From: Molanna angustata
Lineage: Eukaryota; Arthropoda; Insecta; Trichoptera; Molannidae
NCBI GenBank assembly: GCA_963576475.1
Contig: OY754967.1
Coordinates: 24,205,914 to 24,269,913 of the forward strand
Length of the DNA: 64,000 nt
Direction of reading: 5' to 3'
Below, one piece after another: positions 47,995 through 63,239 of the stretch. The position numbers and the translations under genes are program-made. Positions within the stretch are counted from its first letter, which is position 1. The number at the start of each line of letters is the position of its first letter. The notes under the pieces are model-generated. The model saw only the letters and a program-made list of their open reading frames with translations, was not told the DNA's origin and made no database searches.

Positions 47995-50435
47995 TACTAG
48001 CTTTTATGTCCCGCCGTTGGCCAAGAATGTAAAATTGTGAAAGAAAAAGCAATCGTTTTTATAATATTGTCACCCAATTATTTTGCAATATCAGACTATG
48101 AAAAGTGGTTTGAAATTTGATTGAGTTTAAGTATTGTAAAATGTTCAAGTGATGGCCACAACCCATTCTTTTTTATATATTGCTATAAAGTGTGAATGAA
48201 GTATAATATTTATACAATTTCTGCTCGCATGGACTATGCGTAATGGTTTTAAATATGACTGTTTATCAACGTTGTAAAGAGATTGGTTTGGCCACAACCC
48301 CCATTTTTAAATATTATCATCGAAAACAAATTGTAATGTGTACCTATTGAAAATTAAGTAATTTTGGATGTTGGGATGTGGTTAAAATTTGATTAAACAA
48401 ACGTAGGTGCTGAAAAGATCTAGTATTGGTCACATCCCATTCGTTTTTATATTTTTTCATCACGTGTGCATTATATTTTTGCTCAATTTGACTGAAAGTC
48501 TTCATTAACGAAGAAGAAGAAGACTTGAACTATAGTAAATAGTTTTTAATTTGAATATAAATGTTGTGAAGAGTTCAGTAATGGCCACAACCCCCATTCT
48601 TTAAATATTAGGTGTTGAAAATTATTCAAAATAGGATGATATAAATGGTTTAAATTTAATTAAACAAAAGTATTGAAAAGATTCTAGTGCAGGTTATATC
48701 GTCACATCCCATATCCCATTCATTTCATATGTATTTTCATCAAGTGTGCATATCGTTAATAATATTTCTGCACAATAGACTATTAGACTTAAAACTAACC
48801 CAAAAGACTAAATAAAAAAGAGAAAAATAAGTATAAGACTATAAGAAATAGTTTGTATAAAAAACTATTCCAATGGTCTACATAAAATAAGTAAAAATAC
48901 ATATACCTAATAGAAGAATTAGACTATTGGAAATAGATTGTATAAAAGCTCACCCAAAGGTCTACAAAAAAGAAGAAGAAGAATATTTAGACTATTGGAA
49001 ATAGTTTGTATAAATATTGACCAAAAGGTCTACATAAAAGAAAATGAATAAGACTATTGGAAATAGTTTGTATTAAAACTCTCCCAAAAGTCTACGTACT
49101 TAAATGAAGAAGAATAATAATTAGACTAAAGGAAATAATTTTTATAAAAAAATGACCCAAATGTATACATAAAAGAAGAAGAAGATGAATTAGACAATAG
49201 GAAATAGTTTGTATAAAAACTGCCCTAAAGGTCTACATAAAATTAAGAAGAAACAGAATTAGACTCCAGGACCCGCCGCTTCAGGCCCTTCAGTACCTCC
49301 CGTCCCTTTAATCCCTCATTACGTCCCTTCCCATCAGACCCTTCACTACCTTCCGTCCCTTCAGGCAGTTTTATACCTCCCGTCCCTTCAGGCCCTTTAG
49401 TGCATCCCTTCCCTTCATTACATCCCGTCCCATCAGTCGGTTAAGAAAAGTTTAAATCCAGAAACCATCCTGGAAGAACCGCGAAGAGATGAAAGAACCT
49501 TCTTTTCCCAGGATGCTCTTCTTAATAGGTAAAATGACTAAATACACGAAGAAGAAGAAAAAAGTTTAAACCCAGATACCTGCGAAGAGATGGAAGGACA
49601 GTTGGACCTTCTTCTCCCAGGATTCTCCAACTTCATAGGTAAAATGACCAAAAATACACGATGAAGAAGAAGAAGAAGAAATAAGTTTAAATCCAGATAC
49701 CTGCGAAGAGATGGAAGGAAAATTGGACATTCTTCTCCCAGGTTAGTCCACCTTCAAAGGTAAAATGACCAAATAGACGATGAAGAAGAAGAAGAAAAAA
49801 GTTTAAATCCAGAAACCTGCGAAGAGATGGAAGGAAAATTGGACCTTCATCTCCCAGGATAGTTCATCTTCATAGGTAAGATGACCAAGTACACGTTGAA
49901 GAAAAAGAAGAAAAAGTTTATATGCAGAACCCGTCCTGGAAGACCTGTGAAGAGATGGAGGGACAGTCGGACCTTCTTTTCCCAGGATACTCCCCCTTCA
50001 TAGGTAAAACGACCCAATACACGAAGAAGAAGAAGAATAAGAAAAAAATTTAAATCCAAAAACCATCCTGGGCATACGCTCGACAATTCACCAAAGTTTC
50101 ATTAAATCGGACAAACGGTTGATAAATAAATAAATAAAATAATTTTCCTATAGGAAATCAGTATAGGTATATTATTGTTGATTTGTAAGTAAATAGTATT
50201 AGGTAGGTACCTACCTACAACAACCTTCTAAATAAATTCGATTCCTAACAAATTTTATTTGAATATCGCATTCTTTCTGTAGCCATGGAAACGATTCGAA
50301 CACGTAAGTAATATCGAATGGTTCGGATACATTTTTTGAATATGTAGGTACGTACATTGGTTTGTTCGATGCCATAAAAATGAAAATTGTCAGAAAAATC
50401 AAATATTATTTACAAATTATGCAATTTTATTATGC
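47995..50435 (+). mobile_element. Family A repeat, longest copy
   Basis: About 2.44 kb from TATACTAGCTTTTATGTCCC to GCAATTTTATTATGC. Order: a 5' segment shared with 19229-19648; a segment with GGCCACAACCCCCATT motifs; units of about 70-80 bp with GGAAATAGTTTGTATAAA and GGTCTACATAAAA; a CCTCCCGTCCCTTCAG cassette (49271-49440); degenerate ~120-bp units (49441-50085); a tail with GGACAAACGG then AAATAAATAAAT. Open frames are repeat artefacts. The class is not determined; the ends lack clear inverted repeats. Confidence 0.8.
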
Positions 50436-50439
50436 CTAT

Positions 50440-52340
<1,901 letters not shown>

Positions 52341-54480
52341 TATATCAGCATCGTTGTATACATACCTACTGGATATACCTACCTCAAACAAATACATACT
52401 CGATATCTCATATAAACTAGTTATGAGTCGAACTTGTCAGTAAGACAGTAAAAATCTTGTTTAAAAAATAAATATATAGGTAGTTTCCGGCAAATATCTT
52501 GAGAATTTATCTCGAGGATGGGGGTGGGGGCAGTTTGCACAAAATAAAGGTAGATACATACCAACCAAGTACAAAAAAAAAACAAATTTGCGCTCTGCGC
52601 AGCCCACGAGATTTTTTCGTTTTTATTTTAAGTGAAAATGTTAATGATATTTTTTGTTATTTATGAATACACCATTGCACCCTGTACGAGTGGCAAGTTT
52701 GATCCTATTATTGATGAATACAACATTGCACCCTGTACGAGTGGCGTATTTGTTGTAAAATTGTTTGAGATATATTTTTTAATAAACAAGTTCTGCGTCA
52801 CAGTCCCGTTACAGTCTCCATAGTGCGGGTGGTGGTGAGGTAGTGAGTAGCGAATAAATTTCTCCACTACTTGGAATCGAACCCAAAACGCTCGCATGTA
52901 CCGTGGTAATGTACCGTGGCTTTATGAATTCGAATTTTATTTTATTTTCATTTTGATTGTTCAACTATTATAATTGCATTATACGAGAGAGCTCGCACTG
53001 ACAAACTGTTCCTACAGTTAATATAAAAATAATATATGTTAATGTCAACTTTTAAAAATTATATTAATAAAAAAATCTAAAGTAAACCCATCACTGTTTT
53101 GTTGGTAGGTACATACAGAAAGTATGTAAGATAGTTTTTCCCTCGGCAGCGAGTATCTGATTGCAATCGAAAAGCACGTCGGAACCGGCCTTATTGGACA
53201 TATCAATATATCGCAGTGTACAATACATAGGTAACCATGTATAGTACGTTTGCAGGCTGTTGAAGATTATCTTCCATAGTCCAGTTCAGTCTCACGGTCA
53301 TTGCCAGGTATAATATCTCATAGTGGTGTAGGATAATCTTATATCATTATAATAGCAGATATTCTGCCTGTTATGTGATGCAACCTGCTCTTTCTATATT
53401 ATATTATGGTGAGAATTGTCTTCACAAAGGATATGACGTCAAAATAATTCATCATCAGTAGCGGTTTCAGATCAAAAAATAAATGAACCCATTCTTCTAT
53501 AGTAGGCCAAATAGTAAATTTTGAAAATCTTTTCACCGGGACATTCAAAAGATACCTTATTGAAATAAAGAACAGTATATTTTTTATATATATTTATACT
53601 GTTACACGTATTTTCAAAAACTTTTCTTGTAAAATTAGTTTTAGTAAAAACCGTTTTTAATTTTTATATTTTAAGTAAGTAAAAAAACTACAAGGCAAGT
53701 AGATTTTTACTTTAATCGAAAGAGAATATGAAAATCTATCGGTTGAGTTTTTTACTATTTTTATATTTAATTTCTAAACCTATTTTAAACCAATTTTTAT
53801 TTTCTATACTTTATAAACCTATTTTAAACAATCTTTAAATTTTACCATTTTTTCACAAAAAAAATAGATAAACCTACAATATTTTTTCGTGTTTCATACA
53901 TTAGAAGGTAATTTAGTGTGCATATTTGTGTACATACGTATGCCCAAGGTATACAACGGCCTCAATACCAAATTTCAAAAAAAAAAAAATGAATATAGGT
54001 ACATTTTCAATATATATTCAACACTGGCGTCTGATTTATAGAATTATATTTAAGTTTTAAAAATAAAAACAAATACTGTTTTACTTCTGCAATATTAATT
54101 TTATTTTAACTGAATAATGACTGTTAACCGTTTTAATTCTTATTGAGTGTGATTATATTCAATATAACTATGAGTGCAATTTGATTAAGTTGTTTTTGTA
54201 AAAATATTTGACTATGAAGAGTTGATCCAATTAGTTTTTGCACGAATACCTACCTAAACCTAATGTTTTTTCGTGAACATAGTGAATTTTCATATTAAAT
54301 ATAAATTTTATTATAAATATATAAACAAACATTTTTTCATATTATTTTTATTTTCTTGATACCGGTCCTGTCACAAAACAAAATGATAAGGTGTAATAAA
54401 GAGCTAGACAACTATGTAACTATAATATTATAATATGACCTCACGGAAGTAAAATAACGGTCACAAAATTGCCAACTCAC
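52341..54480. other. AT-rich sequence with minor repeats
   Basis: At 52490-52610 are short stretches (AAATATCTTGAGAATTTATC; TTGCGCTCTGCGCAGCCC) that partly match 22265-22310, a dispersed repeat. At 52671-52743 a GCACCCTGTACGAGTGGC motif occurs twice, about 53 bp apart. No gene is supported. Confidence 0.45.
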
Positions 54481-54484
54481 TGAC

Positions 54485-54640
54485 ATCAAATATTATTTAT
54501 TTATTTTATTCATTTATTAATATTTCTGTTCATAATATAAACAAATATATTGTACCTACACTGGAGGGCTTATTGCCACTAGGCAATTTCTCCCAACCAA
54601 ACACAATACAAAGTATGACAATATTCGTGTATTATAACTA
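54485..54640 (-). mobile_element. LINE 3' tail fragment
   Basis: On the - strand: GGTTGGGAGAAATTGCCTAG and GGCAATAAGCCCTCCAGTG, with a TAAATAAAT-type tail, as at 28613, 35345 and 62505. Confidence 0.65.
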
Positions 54641-55180
54641 TTGATATTACTTTCTTGGCACCTAAAATATATAACATCTTCACCAAGGAAGCCCAAAATT
54701 AAAAAAAAACTTCTCCAGCTAAACTCAAAAATACTCTGATTTCACACTAGCTTCTTATAAAAAAATGCAGACTGCGAAAATTATGTGTCCGTCGTACTAC
54801 AATAGTTAACTTATTAAATACAATAATTAAATAAATACTATTTTTATTCTAAATTAAATTAAACACATTATCCTTAAAAAAAAGTAGTCAAAATCTATAT
54901 ATAATTACATAATAATGTACACTATAGCACATGCCACTCCAATGATTCTTATTAATATTTTATTGGTTTTTATACATGTATTCTTTAAATTATAGTAAAA
55001 TGTTCTGGTAATTGAATTGATTATAAAAATAAAAAAAAATGAAATATTCACTCAAAATATATGGCCACAGGTATATGCCATTCATCTGTTTATTCACACG
55101 TTGAGTTGAACATTTTATGTGAACATTCGGATTTTAATTTAAAATATAATGTATTTATTGTTTAATTTAAAAATATTTAT
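54641..55180. other. Unassigned AT-rich sequence
   Basis: I see no gene and no recognisable repeat boundary. Confidence 0.4.
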
Positions 55181-55184
55181 TATT

Positions 55185-55330
55185 CGTGTCTCAATCAGTT
55201 AGGCATCTGACTCTCGGGTTCGATTGCACAGTTTTTATATATACTTTCTGCTTGAAATTGTAGGACATCATCATAACTGTTCTTCAAAAGTAGGAAATTG
55301 TCATTGAAAGTGAAAAATATTAATATTTGA
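55185..55330 (+). mobile_element. Decayed SINE related to family 1
   Basis: GTGTCTCAATCAGTTAGGCA and then TCTCGGGTTCGATTGCACAG retain both box motifs in shortened form. The tail (AATATTAATATTTGAAA) resembles the end of family 1. Heavily diverged. Confidence 0.45.
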
Positions 55331-55628
55331 AATATTAATATGTTAATGGACCAAATATACAATTTAAAATAAAAATATAATACACAAACATGAATCTGAC
55401 TTCTGAACTCTATTGTAAATTTGAAATTTATTAATGTTTATTAAAATTCCGTTATTAAATTATTATTGTCATGTATAGTTTTATATTATCTTATGATATT
55501 TTTTATATTATGACTACTTACGTAGGTACTGTAGAAATTTTACTATAAATTTGTTTTTTTGTGTTTCATTGTATTACTGACCTTGAACAGTAAAAATATT
55601 TTTATTGACAAACATTTTTTCAACATCT

Positions 55629-55686
55629 CAATAGATACGAAGTTGGGATATTGTAGAAGAACCAGGAACTCGAGGCACCTACAGGA
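55629..55686 (+). repeat. Terminal fragment of the 58.4-kb inverted-repeat element
   Basis: CAATAGATACGAAGTTGG followed by GGCACCTACAGG matches the opposite strand of 58738-58680. Confidence 0.6.
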
Positions 55687-56145
55687 CTTACGACCTGTCA
55701 TCGACTGGTTTACGTGACCACTTTATGCGCTTGCGCAACGTTCACCAATTATGCCTTCTTATTGAATTCCCTTATCAATGTAATTTTTGAAAGTTCTATA
55801 TGTTTGAATAGTGTGTAACATTTCACTTGAAAATAAGGGATTATGCTATTGCCATCTATGGAGTAACGAAAAAGCCTTTTTGTAACGCCATCTATTGAGA
55901 AATTGAGATATTAATTTATTTGTAAACAATGAAAGCAGTAAAAATATGTTTCTTATTGTAAAAACAAGCTTGGCAATGCAAGACCTAGATCAAGACACGA
56001 CTGAGTAAGCAAGACCAAGATCAAGATTGTGAACGGGGATGCAAGACCAAGACCATCCAGATCTTGGTCTTGCATTTGCTATCACTAATTTTCACCGACA
56101 TTTAAATATTAACTAAGCATATTATCTAGCCAAAGTGAAAAATAA
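55687..56145. other. AT-rich sequence with a short palindromic repeat
   Basis: At 55965-56090 AAGACCAAGA-type motifs recur, ending in a palindrome, GCAAGACCAAGACC / GATCTTGGTCTTGC (56041-56074). No gene is supported. Confidence 0.45.
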
Positions 56146-56147
56146 AA

Positions 56148-56260
56148 CGAATGGGTTATAGCCAACACTAAACACCTGACTAACAAGTCATTCTATAAAG
56201 TATTCATATTTTGTATGTAAAATATTCAGCATTTTCATGAAATGAGTTTAGAAATAAGTA
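56148..56260 (+). repeat. Family F fragment
   Basis: Starts CGAATGGGTTATAGCCAACA and continues ACTAACAAGTCATTCTATAA, as at 23600. Truncated after about 110 bp. Confidence 0.6.
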
Positions 56261-57300
56261 AGGAGAAGAGGTAGTTGGATGCCACTTCATTTTCATTATT
56301 TAACATAAAATACCACGTGGCTGATCAATGGGAACCACCATTGACTATGTAATTTGTTTGCAATGAGTTAACTTCTCGAATTTTCTAACAACTTATTATT
56401 TATTTATTGCAGTATGCAACCCAAACATTCCATAAAAGGGTGGTTTATTATGAAAACAATTATTAAAAAAATACAATTTTGTTTTGCATAAAACTTTGTA
56501 GTGTTAAATGGAAAGGTAACTTCTCATTAATGAAACTAAAACTACCTCTTATTATTTTAATCTATCCAAAAAAATACAGCATTATTTAGTTATAACAACA
56601 GTGTTATTGGTTCTTCTTTTATTCAATTTTGTTTTATTGAACTTATTTTTATATCGAGTTGATTGACTTCGATGAAAAATATTTCAAGTTCACGGTCATT
56701 AATATAGAAACGTGATGAATCTTAAAATCCAATCAGCGGGCCTGCGTTGTGCAAACTCGAATTTTACTCAATAAAAATTCTTATACTAATACAATGAACA
56801 TGTTGAGAATGTTACATCATGTTATTCATCATTCCAGCAATCGGAATATACATACTTAAGTAATCATACGTTATATATATAATACGAATCAAATGTGTTT
56901 TCAGAAAATACGATTGTTATATAATGTTGCAAAAAAAGATTAATCCAACATAACATATTCGCAGTTTGATAAATAGGATTGTGTTGTTGCGATTTCAAAC
57001 TCTAGTTAAGTTTCAACCTGTGAAAGTGGCAATTTTAATGCCGAAATGCCCATTTCTTCCAACTATTGGCATTTTGGCAATAAACTGAGTCATGTACCAT
57101 GAAAATTCCCGATTATTAGTTTTAAACCGATCTGGACAATATTTCGGCATTTAAATTATTTCTCGCGTAATAGTCATACTATTTTTTCCAGAGTCGATAT
57201 CGTTTGTTTTTACAAAATTCTATTGTGATCATATAAGGATTTCATTGTATAATTAGTAATGCTTTCAAATGGTAGATTCTTTGTATATTGGATCGTATAA
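56261..57300. other. Unassigned AT-rich sequence
   Basis: A LINE-tail-like trace, TTTCTTCCAACTATTGGCA, sits near 57050. I see no gene. Confidence 0.4.
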
Positions 57301-57349
57301 TAATGTCTGCCCCTGGTGAACCCTATCAAACCCTTCTTTTTTTTACCAG

Positions 57350-57513
57350 TATCTCCACAAAGGAATTATTGTGCTTCATCTTCCGTGGTCACGTTTCATG
57401 TGTGCTGTGGCGAAGATCAGAGACACAACAGCCAAGTCAAGACGGAAATTTCTTACATGAAGTTTGTGAGCAAATCTAAAGCTTTGAATTTAAAAAATCG
57501 ATTTGTTGATTGA
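57350..57513 (+). CDS. Candidate terminal exon or TE fragment, unrecognised
   Basis: A pyrimidine-rich acceptor (CTTCTTTTTTTTACCAG) precedes an open frame of about 54 codons to TGA, noticeably richer in GC than its flanks. The frame includes SPQRNYCASSSVVTF, FHVCCGEDQRHN and YMKFVSKSK. No upstream exon could be found and I do not recognise a family. It may be a fragment of a dispersed element. Confidence 0.22.
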
Positions 57514-57519
57514 TGAAGG

Positions 57520-58420
57520 TAAAATCAATTTTAATCACATTTTCAAAAAAGATTCTTAAATTCTAGAAAACGTCTAATCCTGGATAGCAAATATCGTACT
57601 ACTAGAAAATTTCAAAACGACGAATAAGTTCGGGCGAATATCAATTCTTTGTTGATAAGGTAAAATATGTTTTGATTTCTATGGAAACATACTGTATCAT
57701 TTTTCTCAGTAAAGATTAGTTAAGAGACTTATACAATATACAGTGATCGTCAAGTAAAGAAAAAAATTGTCGTGTTTCATCAATCATTTTTTCTTCAATT
57801 TTTAAACTTCACTTCTTTATTTTTTAAAACGCTTTTCAACTGTCGTATTGATTTGTATATGGCCTATTTTTTTGTATTGGCAGGACGTAAAAATCTGTTT
57901 TAATTTTTGTGTAAAATAGGATTTAACTGATCATTATAAAAAATAATTTTCTCATAAAAACCATCACGGTTCTGCGAAGAAAAAAAATAAGCAGAATTTA
58001 AAATGTGAAACACATAATTCAGTTGAAGTATAAAAATAGTGAGACGTTTGAAATATTCAAGCAATAAATCATCTTTTTCAGCAGTAAAATTTATTTCCAC
58101 TTTAGTAAGTGCTTTCCTCCGTCTAGTTGTGGAGTGAAGCACTGATTATATCTCCGGTTAAAGGTGAGGGTTTCAACTAGTAGATATCTTGTTTCTGTTA
58201 AGACAGCGATTCCAGAGACATGTAAAATAAACGCGGTATTTTGAAGGGCTACATGGATAAACACTTGATATTTTTGGACAATTCTTGACATAAACTCGCA
58301 TAATTTTTACGAAAATAATCATATATTTTAAATCGAATATTTTTATATTTGCATATACGCAAACATTGGATTTTATTTTACCTTTTGGCAGTCAATGATA
58401 TTGTTATGACAAATTTTTAA
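57520..58420. other. Unassigned sequence
   Basis: Contains - strand frames at 58291-58091 and 58142-57900 that have somewhat higher GC but no recognised domain, start context or splice signals. I do not call them genes. Confidence 0.35.
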
Positions 58421-58425
58421 CATCT

Positions 58426-58738
58426 CAATAGAGACGAAATACGATCTAAGGAGCCTAGTACGAACGACACGGAATTGATACTTATCACTTAATAATTGTG
58501 AGTTCCATGTGATACCTATTACTTGTCTAAATGGTAGTACGAGCTGAGTGAATTCGTAGGTGAAATTACTTCCGTCGGGTAGAGGGCGCGGCGAAATATG
58601 AAACTTCCAACTTTTCAACGTTTCTTAAAAATGGCGCATTACGTTTTGGCTCTTTTATTGACTCGGGAAGAAAATGAAGGCCCCGTAGGTGCCTTGATTT
58701 CCCAGTTCTCCGATAATATTCCAACTTCGTCTCTATTG
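58426..58738. mobile_element. Family E within a short inverted-repeat element
   Basis: The family E core (58448-58680) is bracketed by 15-bp ends that are inverted with one mismatch: CAATAGAGACGAAAT at 58426 and, on the other strand, CAATAGAGACGAAGT from 58738. This suggests a MITE of about 313 bp. Confidence 0.6.
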
Positions 58739-58739
58739 T

Positions 58740-59518
58740 GTATATTTTAAAATATGTTCGTATAGTTAGAATAAATTAATTATTTCAATAAATATCATAG
58801 TCCTAACGAAGTTCGTCTAAAAGAATTAGTAAACATTTATGAATATGTGTACCTACATAATGGGCTGGTATATGCAATTGAGATAGACGATAAATCTATA
58901 AATACATTTTCTACAAATTTGTAGCTTGTGATTTGTACTCAATAAACAAACTGTAAATATGTATGTTTGTTTTACTTCAATGATATCGAAAACATATTTA
59001 TATCAACGGGTATATAATTTCGCAAACGCCCCGTATAATATTTTTATCTATTGGTTAGTATATAATTTATGTTCCCGCATATTTTGAATAGATTTCACAA
59101 AACTAATGATTCATTAGGAATGTCAATTGTTCTATTTATAATATTGTCACACTTCATATATGAGAAAGTTGAATGCCTTTTTTGTTTTACTCCTAGATTA
59201 CTATTTGACTGTTTTATGAGCATTTTCACTGAGTTTATGTAATGTACGATATATAAACGATTGTTTCACGGATTTGTTCAATAGATAAAAATTCACACAC
59301 GCAAAATAGTACATTTGTAAATTTTATGATCCATTAGAAAAGGGTCCAATATATTTATGAGCATATGAAGATAGGTCGAAGCGTGTGCTTGAATATGTTG
59401 GCAGGAAATATGTCAGATTGACCATGTTACACAATAAGAAATAAGGCCATTGACCATCAAGAATTCTATACATCTTTGGCACAGCCATCGGCATCACGAC
59501 AATCGAGATAATAACATC
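58740..59518. other. Unassigned AT-rich sequence
   Basis: No gene or repeat end until the candidate exon at 59519. Confidence 0.4.
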
Positions 59519-59578
59519 ATGTCGTTACAACGCGGTGAGATGCGGAACAACGCGAAACTTAGTTCACTACAAACTGCG
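59519..59578 (+). CDS. Candidate short first exon, unrecognised gene
   Basis: An ATG starts 20 codons (beginning MSLQRGEMRNNAK) of markedly higher GC and CpG content than the surroundings, ending in phase 0 at a consensus donor, GCG|GTACGT. About 80 bp upstream is also GC-richer, as in a 5' UTR. No following exon was found to the right end of the window, so the gene, if real, would have a first intron over 4 kb. Confidence 0.25.
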
Positions 59579-59579
59579 G

Positions 59580-62500
59580 TACGTATTTAGGAATATTTTT
59601 ATATATGGAAACTATTTGATATACTGTTTTGCTCTAGTATCAATAATCAAGACTGCAACTGCGAGACTTATCTATGGGACTGATAATATGTAGATGCCAA
59701 CTCTCCTTTACGACTACAGAATGAAAAAATAACTTATCTAAGGAACTCAAATAATGAGCACTACACAGCCTCCTCAATCAAGGGATTCTGATGATATTTT
59801 TTTTAAATAGGAAAAAAAATATGTCAAATCTTTTTATTGTCACTCAATTGTAACTAATTTATTTAGCTATCAGTTTTTCGACCGATGAGAAAAATACCTA
59901 TATATATATGCATTGAAAAAGAACAAAACTATATTTTTAAGCAAAAATTCGCCGCATGAGAATTCATTATAGATACCTATATAATGAATTCTCATTCTAA
60001 TTTCGTGTTTACCAATTTGACGCATCTACATATATATCAACACATAATTATTTTTAGTTTAGATTATATACTTACTTCTTTCTTCCGGCTTGAGTATTTT
60101 TTGATTTATTTTCTTATTTCTACTTTTTGCCTATATAACTTTAGCTTTTACAATGAATAATTTGATGTTGAATTTCTCTCATATTTTTTTTATTTTTTAC
60201 ATTAGTTTGTGCATTTTAATATTAACCAGATTAATTTAAAAATATGTTTTTTTACTGCTTGCTTGTTCTCTTTACTTTTGCTATGAAAATTGCAAATTTT
60301 TAGCCGGGGTAATATTTTTGATGTTCCTTTTCTCACCGTGTTTCGAATGTACCCGCCCTATGATGATAAAAGAAAAAGAAATAATTAATAAATTCAAAAA
60401 ATAAAAAATATGTTTAAATATTACTTTTTTTATATAAGTGAAAACATGTATTTAGGCATGAAACTGTATGTATCATTTTTGTTTTTATTATTATGTAAGA
60501 TGTATGTTTTCTGAATAAAATTAAAAATAAAATATTGCACGGTGAAAGGTACATGTATGAGAAAATAAATAGTGATTATATTATTTTAATCCGTACCTTT
60601 ATAGATAAATATACAAAATGCTGTGTATGGATAAAACCAGTAGTTAATGCCTTCCAGCAACATTATATATCAGGACTAAAAAGCTCATGCACATTTATTA
60701 CATAATTCTACACAACACCTACTACAGGAATATATTGATAATCCTGACGACGGGCATTTGACATGAAATAAATTATACCAATTTCTATATAAAATTCGCA
60801 ATATTTTTACATGACAAATCAACACTTAATTTCCATACAGTCGTTTATTTTAAAAACATAATGAAAACTATAAATTTAACAAGGTTGTTCGCTGTTCGCT
60901 TTTTCGTAGCAATTATCGCATGAACTCAGAATTTTGTATCGATGTTTTGATATGGATTATTTAATTGATAATTCAACAATTTATTATTGTAACATTGGTG
61001 TGAGATTTATTCAAGGGCTACCACATCATGTGTTAATTCATCGACTCAAAATTATAAAATATACGTTTAAAATAACAGATTGTGTTTCAAAAACATATAG
61101 ATTCATTATAAAAATAAAATATGTGTTTTCAAATGAAATTATTATTTCAAAGTAAAGACAGTAAAACATAGAAATTTTTAATCAATTGGTTATTATTTTT
61201 AATCGGTTTGTAATTAATATAAAAGAATGAATTACTTACTTGACAACATAGTTATAATAATAATTGAAATTTAATTTTTCCTTGAAAAATATTTAATATC
61301 CAGATAATTTTTTAACACGCCAACCCTAGTTAATTCACAAAACGGGATTCTTCATGTCAAATAAAAAAAAAACAATGGGGCATTGTTCTTTTAAGTATAA
61401 CATGAACAGATCAAGTAAAGTAGTGAAATGATACCTTCTGTAGGCACACAGTGTCTAGCCAGCACGAGAATACACATTATATAAGCACTTAATTGAAATA
61501 AACTTTAATTTGATATAATTAATAATACAGTTACAGGAACGCAATAAATTTGTGTCGAATAGACGAAAAAAGCGATAAGAAAATAATTATTGTAAGTGTA
61601 ATACAAATTGGGTATACAGAGTTCACAGAGTACCCGCACAGTGAGATCTCAGTTTACGAAAACAATTAGTCCAAAATAATAAAGTATTATTCGCATTGAA
61701 AAACAAACGTTTTTTTATTCATATTAAAAATTGACAAATCATTTATTTATATACACATTGGTACAAGTAAGAAAATGAACTAATAATTTTGACACGGTTC
61801 AGGGCCAGGGGAAAGATCTATGCAATAGCATTGTCACCTCATGTAGGTACGAGTGTAAGGACCTCTTGTAGATAGATACTTATTCCGAACGTCAACGTCA
61901 CTGGTTGTGATTAGGCGATATGCCAGGCAGGATTGGAATCACTACCTAAGTGCACTAACCGCTCATCAACCACCAAACATTATCATATTTCTTCAAACTG
62001 ACCACATATCGGTTGCATTGTTCACATAATAATTACATAATAATAGTTAATTATTCACGGTAAGAAAGGAATTTATACTACAAAAAGAGACGCCATAGTT
62101 ACTTACTGGTTAATCCATACTAAGGTATGTAGTATGGAATCACAACATGTATGTAATAGACAGGGATGTATCTGTTATTTTTAGCGCCCCGCGAACTAAA
62201 TGTGTTCAAAAGGTGCTCTCCTTTATTTATCACGAAACCACCAAGAATATTTATAGGAAAATAGAACAAAATTTTAAAAATTATAGAATTTTTTTTTAAA
62301 ATAAGTTTTTTGCTTAGATTATAATATATATTCTATGGTTTTTTGTTACAAAAATAATAAAGAATGAAATTTTTATACGGTTACTTTTGCTGTAAAATGC
62401 ACTGTACCCATATATTTATTTCAACAATTCGTTGATAATATACCGACACTTATTTACCATTTTTAACTTATATTATTACTATATGTACACTATATTTTTT
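59580..62500. other. AT-rich sequence with a perfect hairpin
   Basis: Positions 59956-59970 and 59981-59995 are a perfect 15-bp inverted repeat (ATGAGAATTCATTAT) around a 10-base loop. At 61925-61975 a GGCAGGATTGGAATCAC stretch may be a very old SINE family 2 head on the - strand. No gene is supported; the frame at 60934-61155 is AT-driven. Confidence 0.45.
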
Positions 62501-62504
62501 ATAT

Positions 62505-62715
62505 ATTTTTTTTGTTTTAATAGTATTTAAGTGTTATACGTATTTTCTTTGATTTCTTTTACTCTTTTTTATTTGCTGTTGTACATACACAATGTTGTCA
62601 TGCTTTGTAATCTGGTTGGTTGGAAGAAATTGCCTAATGGCAATAAGCCCGCCAGTGTACAATTATATTTGTTTATATTATGTTCAAAAAGATGTATAAA
62701 TAAATAAATAAATAA
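62505..62715 (+). mobile_element. LINE 3' UTR and tail
   Basis: Collinear with the opposite strand of 29000-28613 (AATAGTATTTAAGTGTTATA; GGTTGGTTGGAAGAAATTGC; GGCAATAAGCCCGCCAGTG) and ends in a (TAAA)n tail at 62697-62715. It is an uninterrupted copy of the 3' UTR that carries a SINE at 28745. Confidence 0.75.
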
Positions 62716-62719
62716 ATAT

Positions 62720-63090
62720 ACACAGCTCTCTTTTTTCATGTCGCGAAGTGACTTATAAAAAATAATGGTAAAAATATAAGTTAAAAATGGTTAATATTAA
62801 CTACCACAAAATATCCGCCGAATCATTAAACGACACTTATTCGTTCATATTTTTTACAGTCAGGTTTTCCAGTAAAAAAATAAGATTCATTTTTGAACAC
62901 AACACCGGTCTATAGTTATATCATGGTGTCTTGTCTCATGTTATTTTGTAAATAAGGAAATATTTCTGTATTCCTTGAGTTGAATAAATCCACCTTTGTG
63001 TATGCACTTGATTGTACAAAATTTTTAAAAATATAATGATATCATTTTACAAGAATATATTTTTACACTATACTTAACCCAACAATATAT
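62720..63090. other. Unassigned AT-rich sequence
   Basis: I see no gene and no recognisable repeat boundary. Confidence 0.4.
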
Positions 63091-63094
63091 AATT

Positions 63095-63200
63095 ACCCGG
63101 AAAATCTGCAAAGAGATAGATGGAGAGTTGGAATTCCTACTCCCAGGATAGTCCACCGTCATAAACAGGTCAAATGATCTAATATACAACGAAGAAGATT
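63095..63200 (+). repeat. Single diverged ~120-bp unit of family A
   Basis: CTGCAAAGAGATAGATGGA, GAGTTGGA, CTCCCAGGATAGTCCACC and GAAGAAG keep the order of the units at 31400-32160 and 49441-50085. Only one unit is present. Confidence 0.7.
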
Positions 63201-63239
63201 TTTTCCTTATAAGAACATATTATAAACCCTCATACATTC

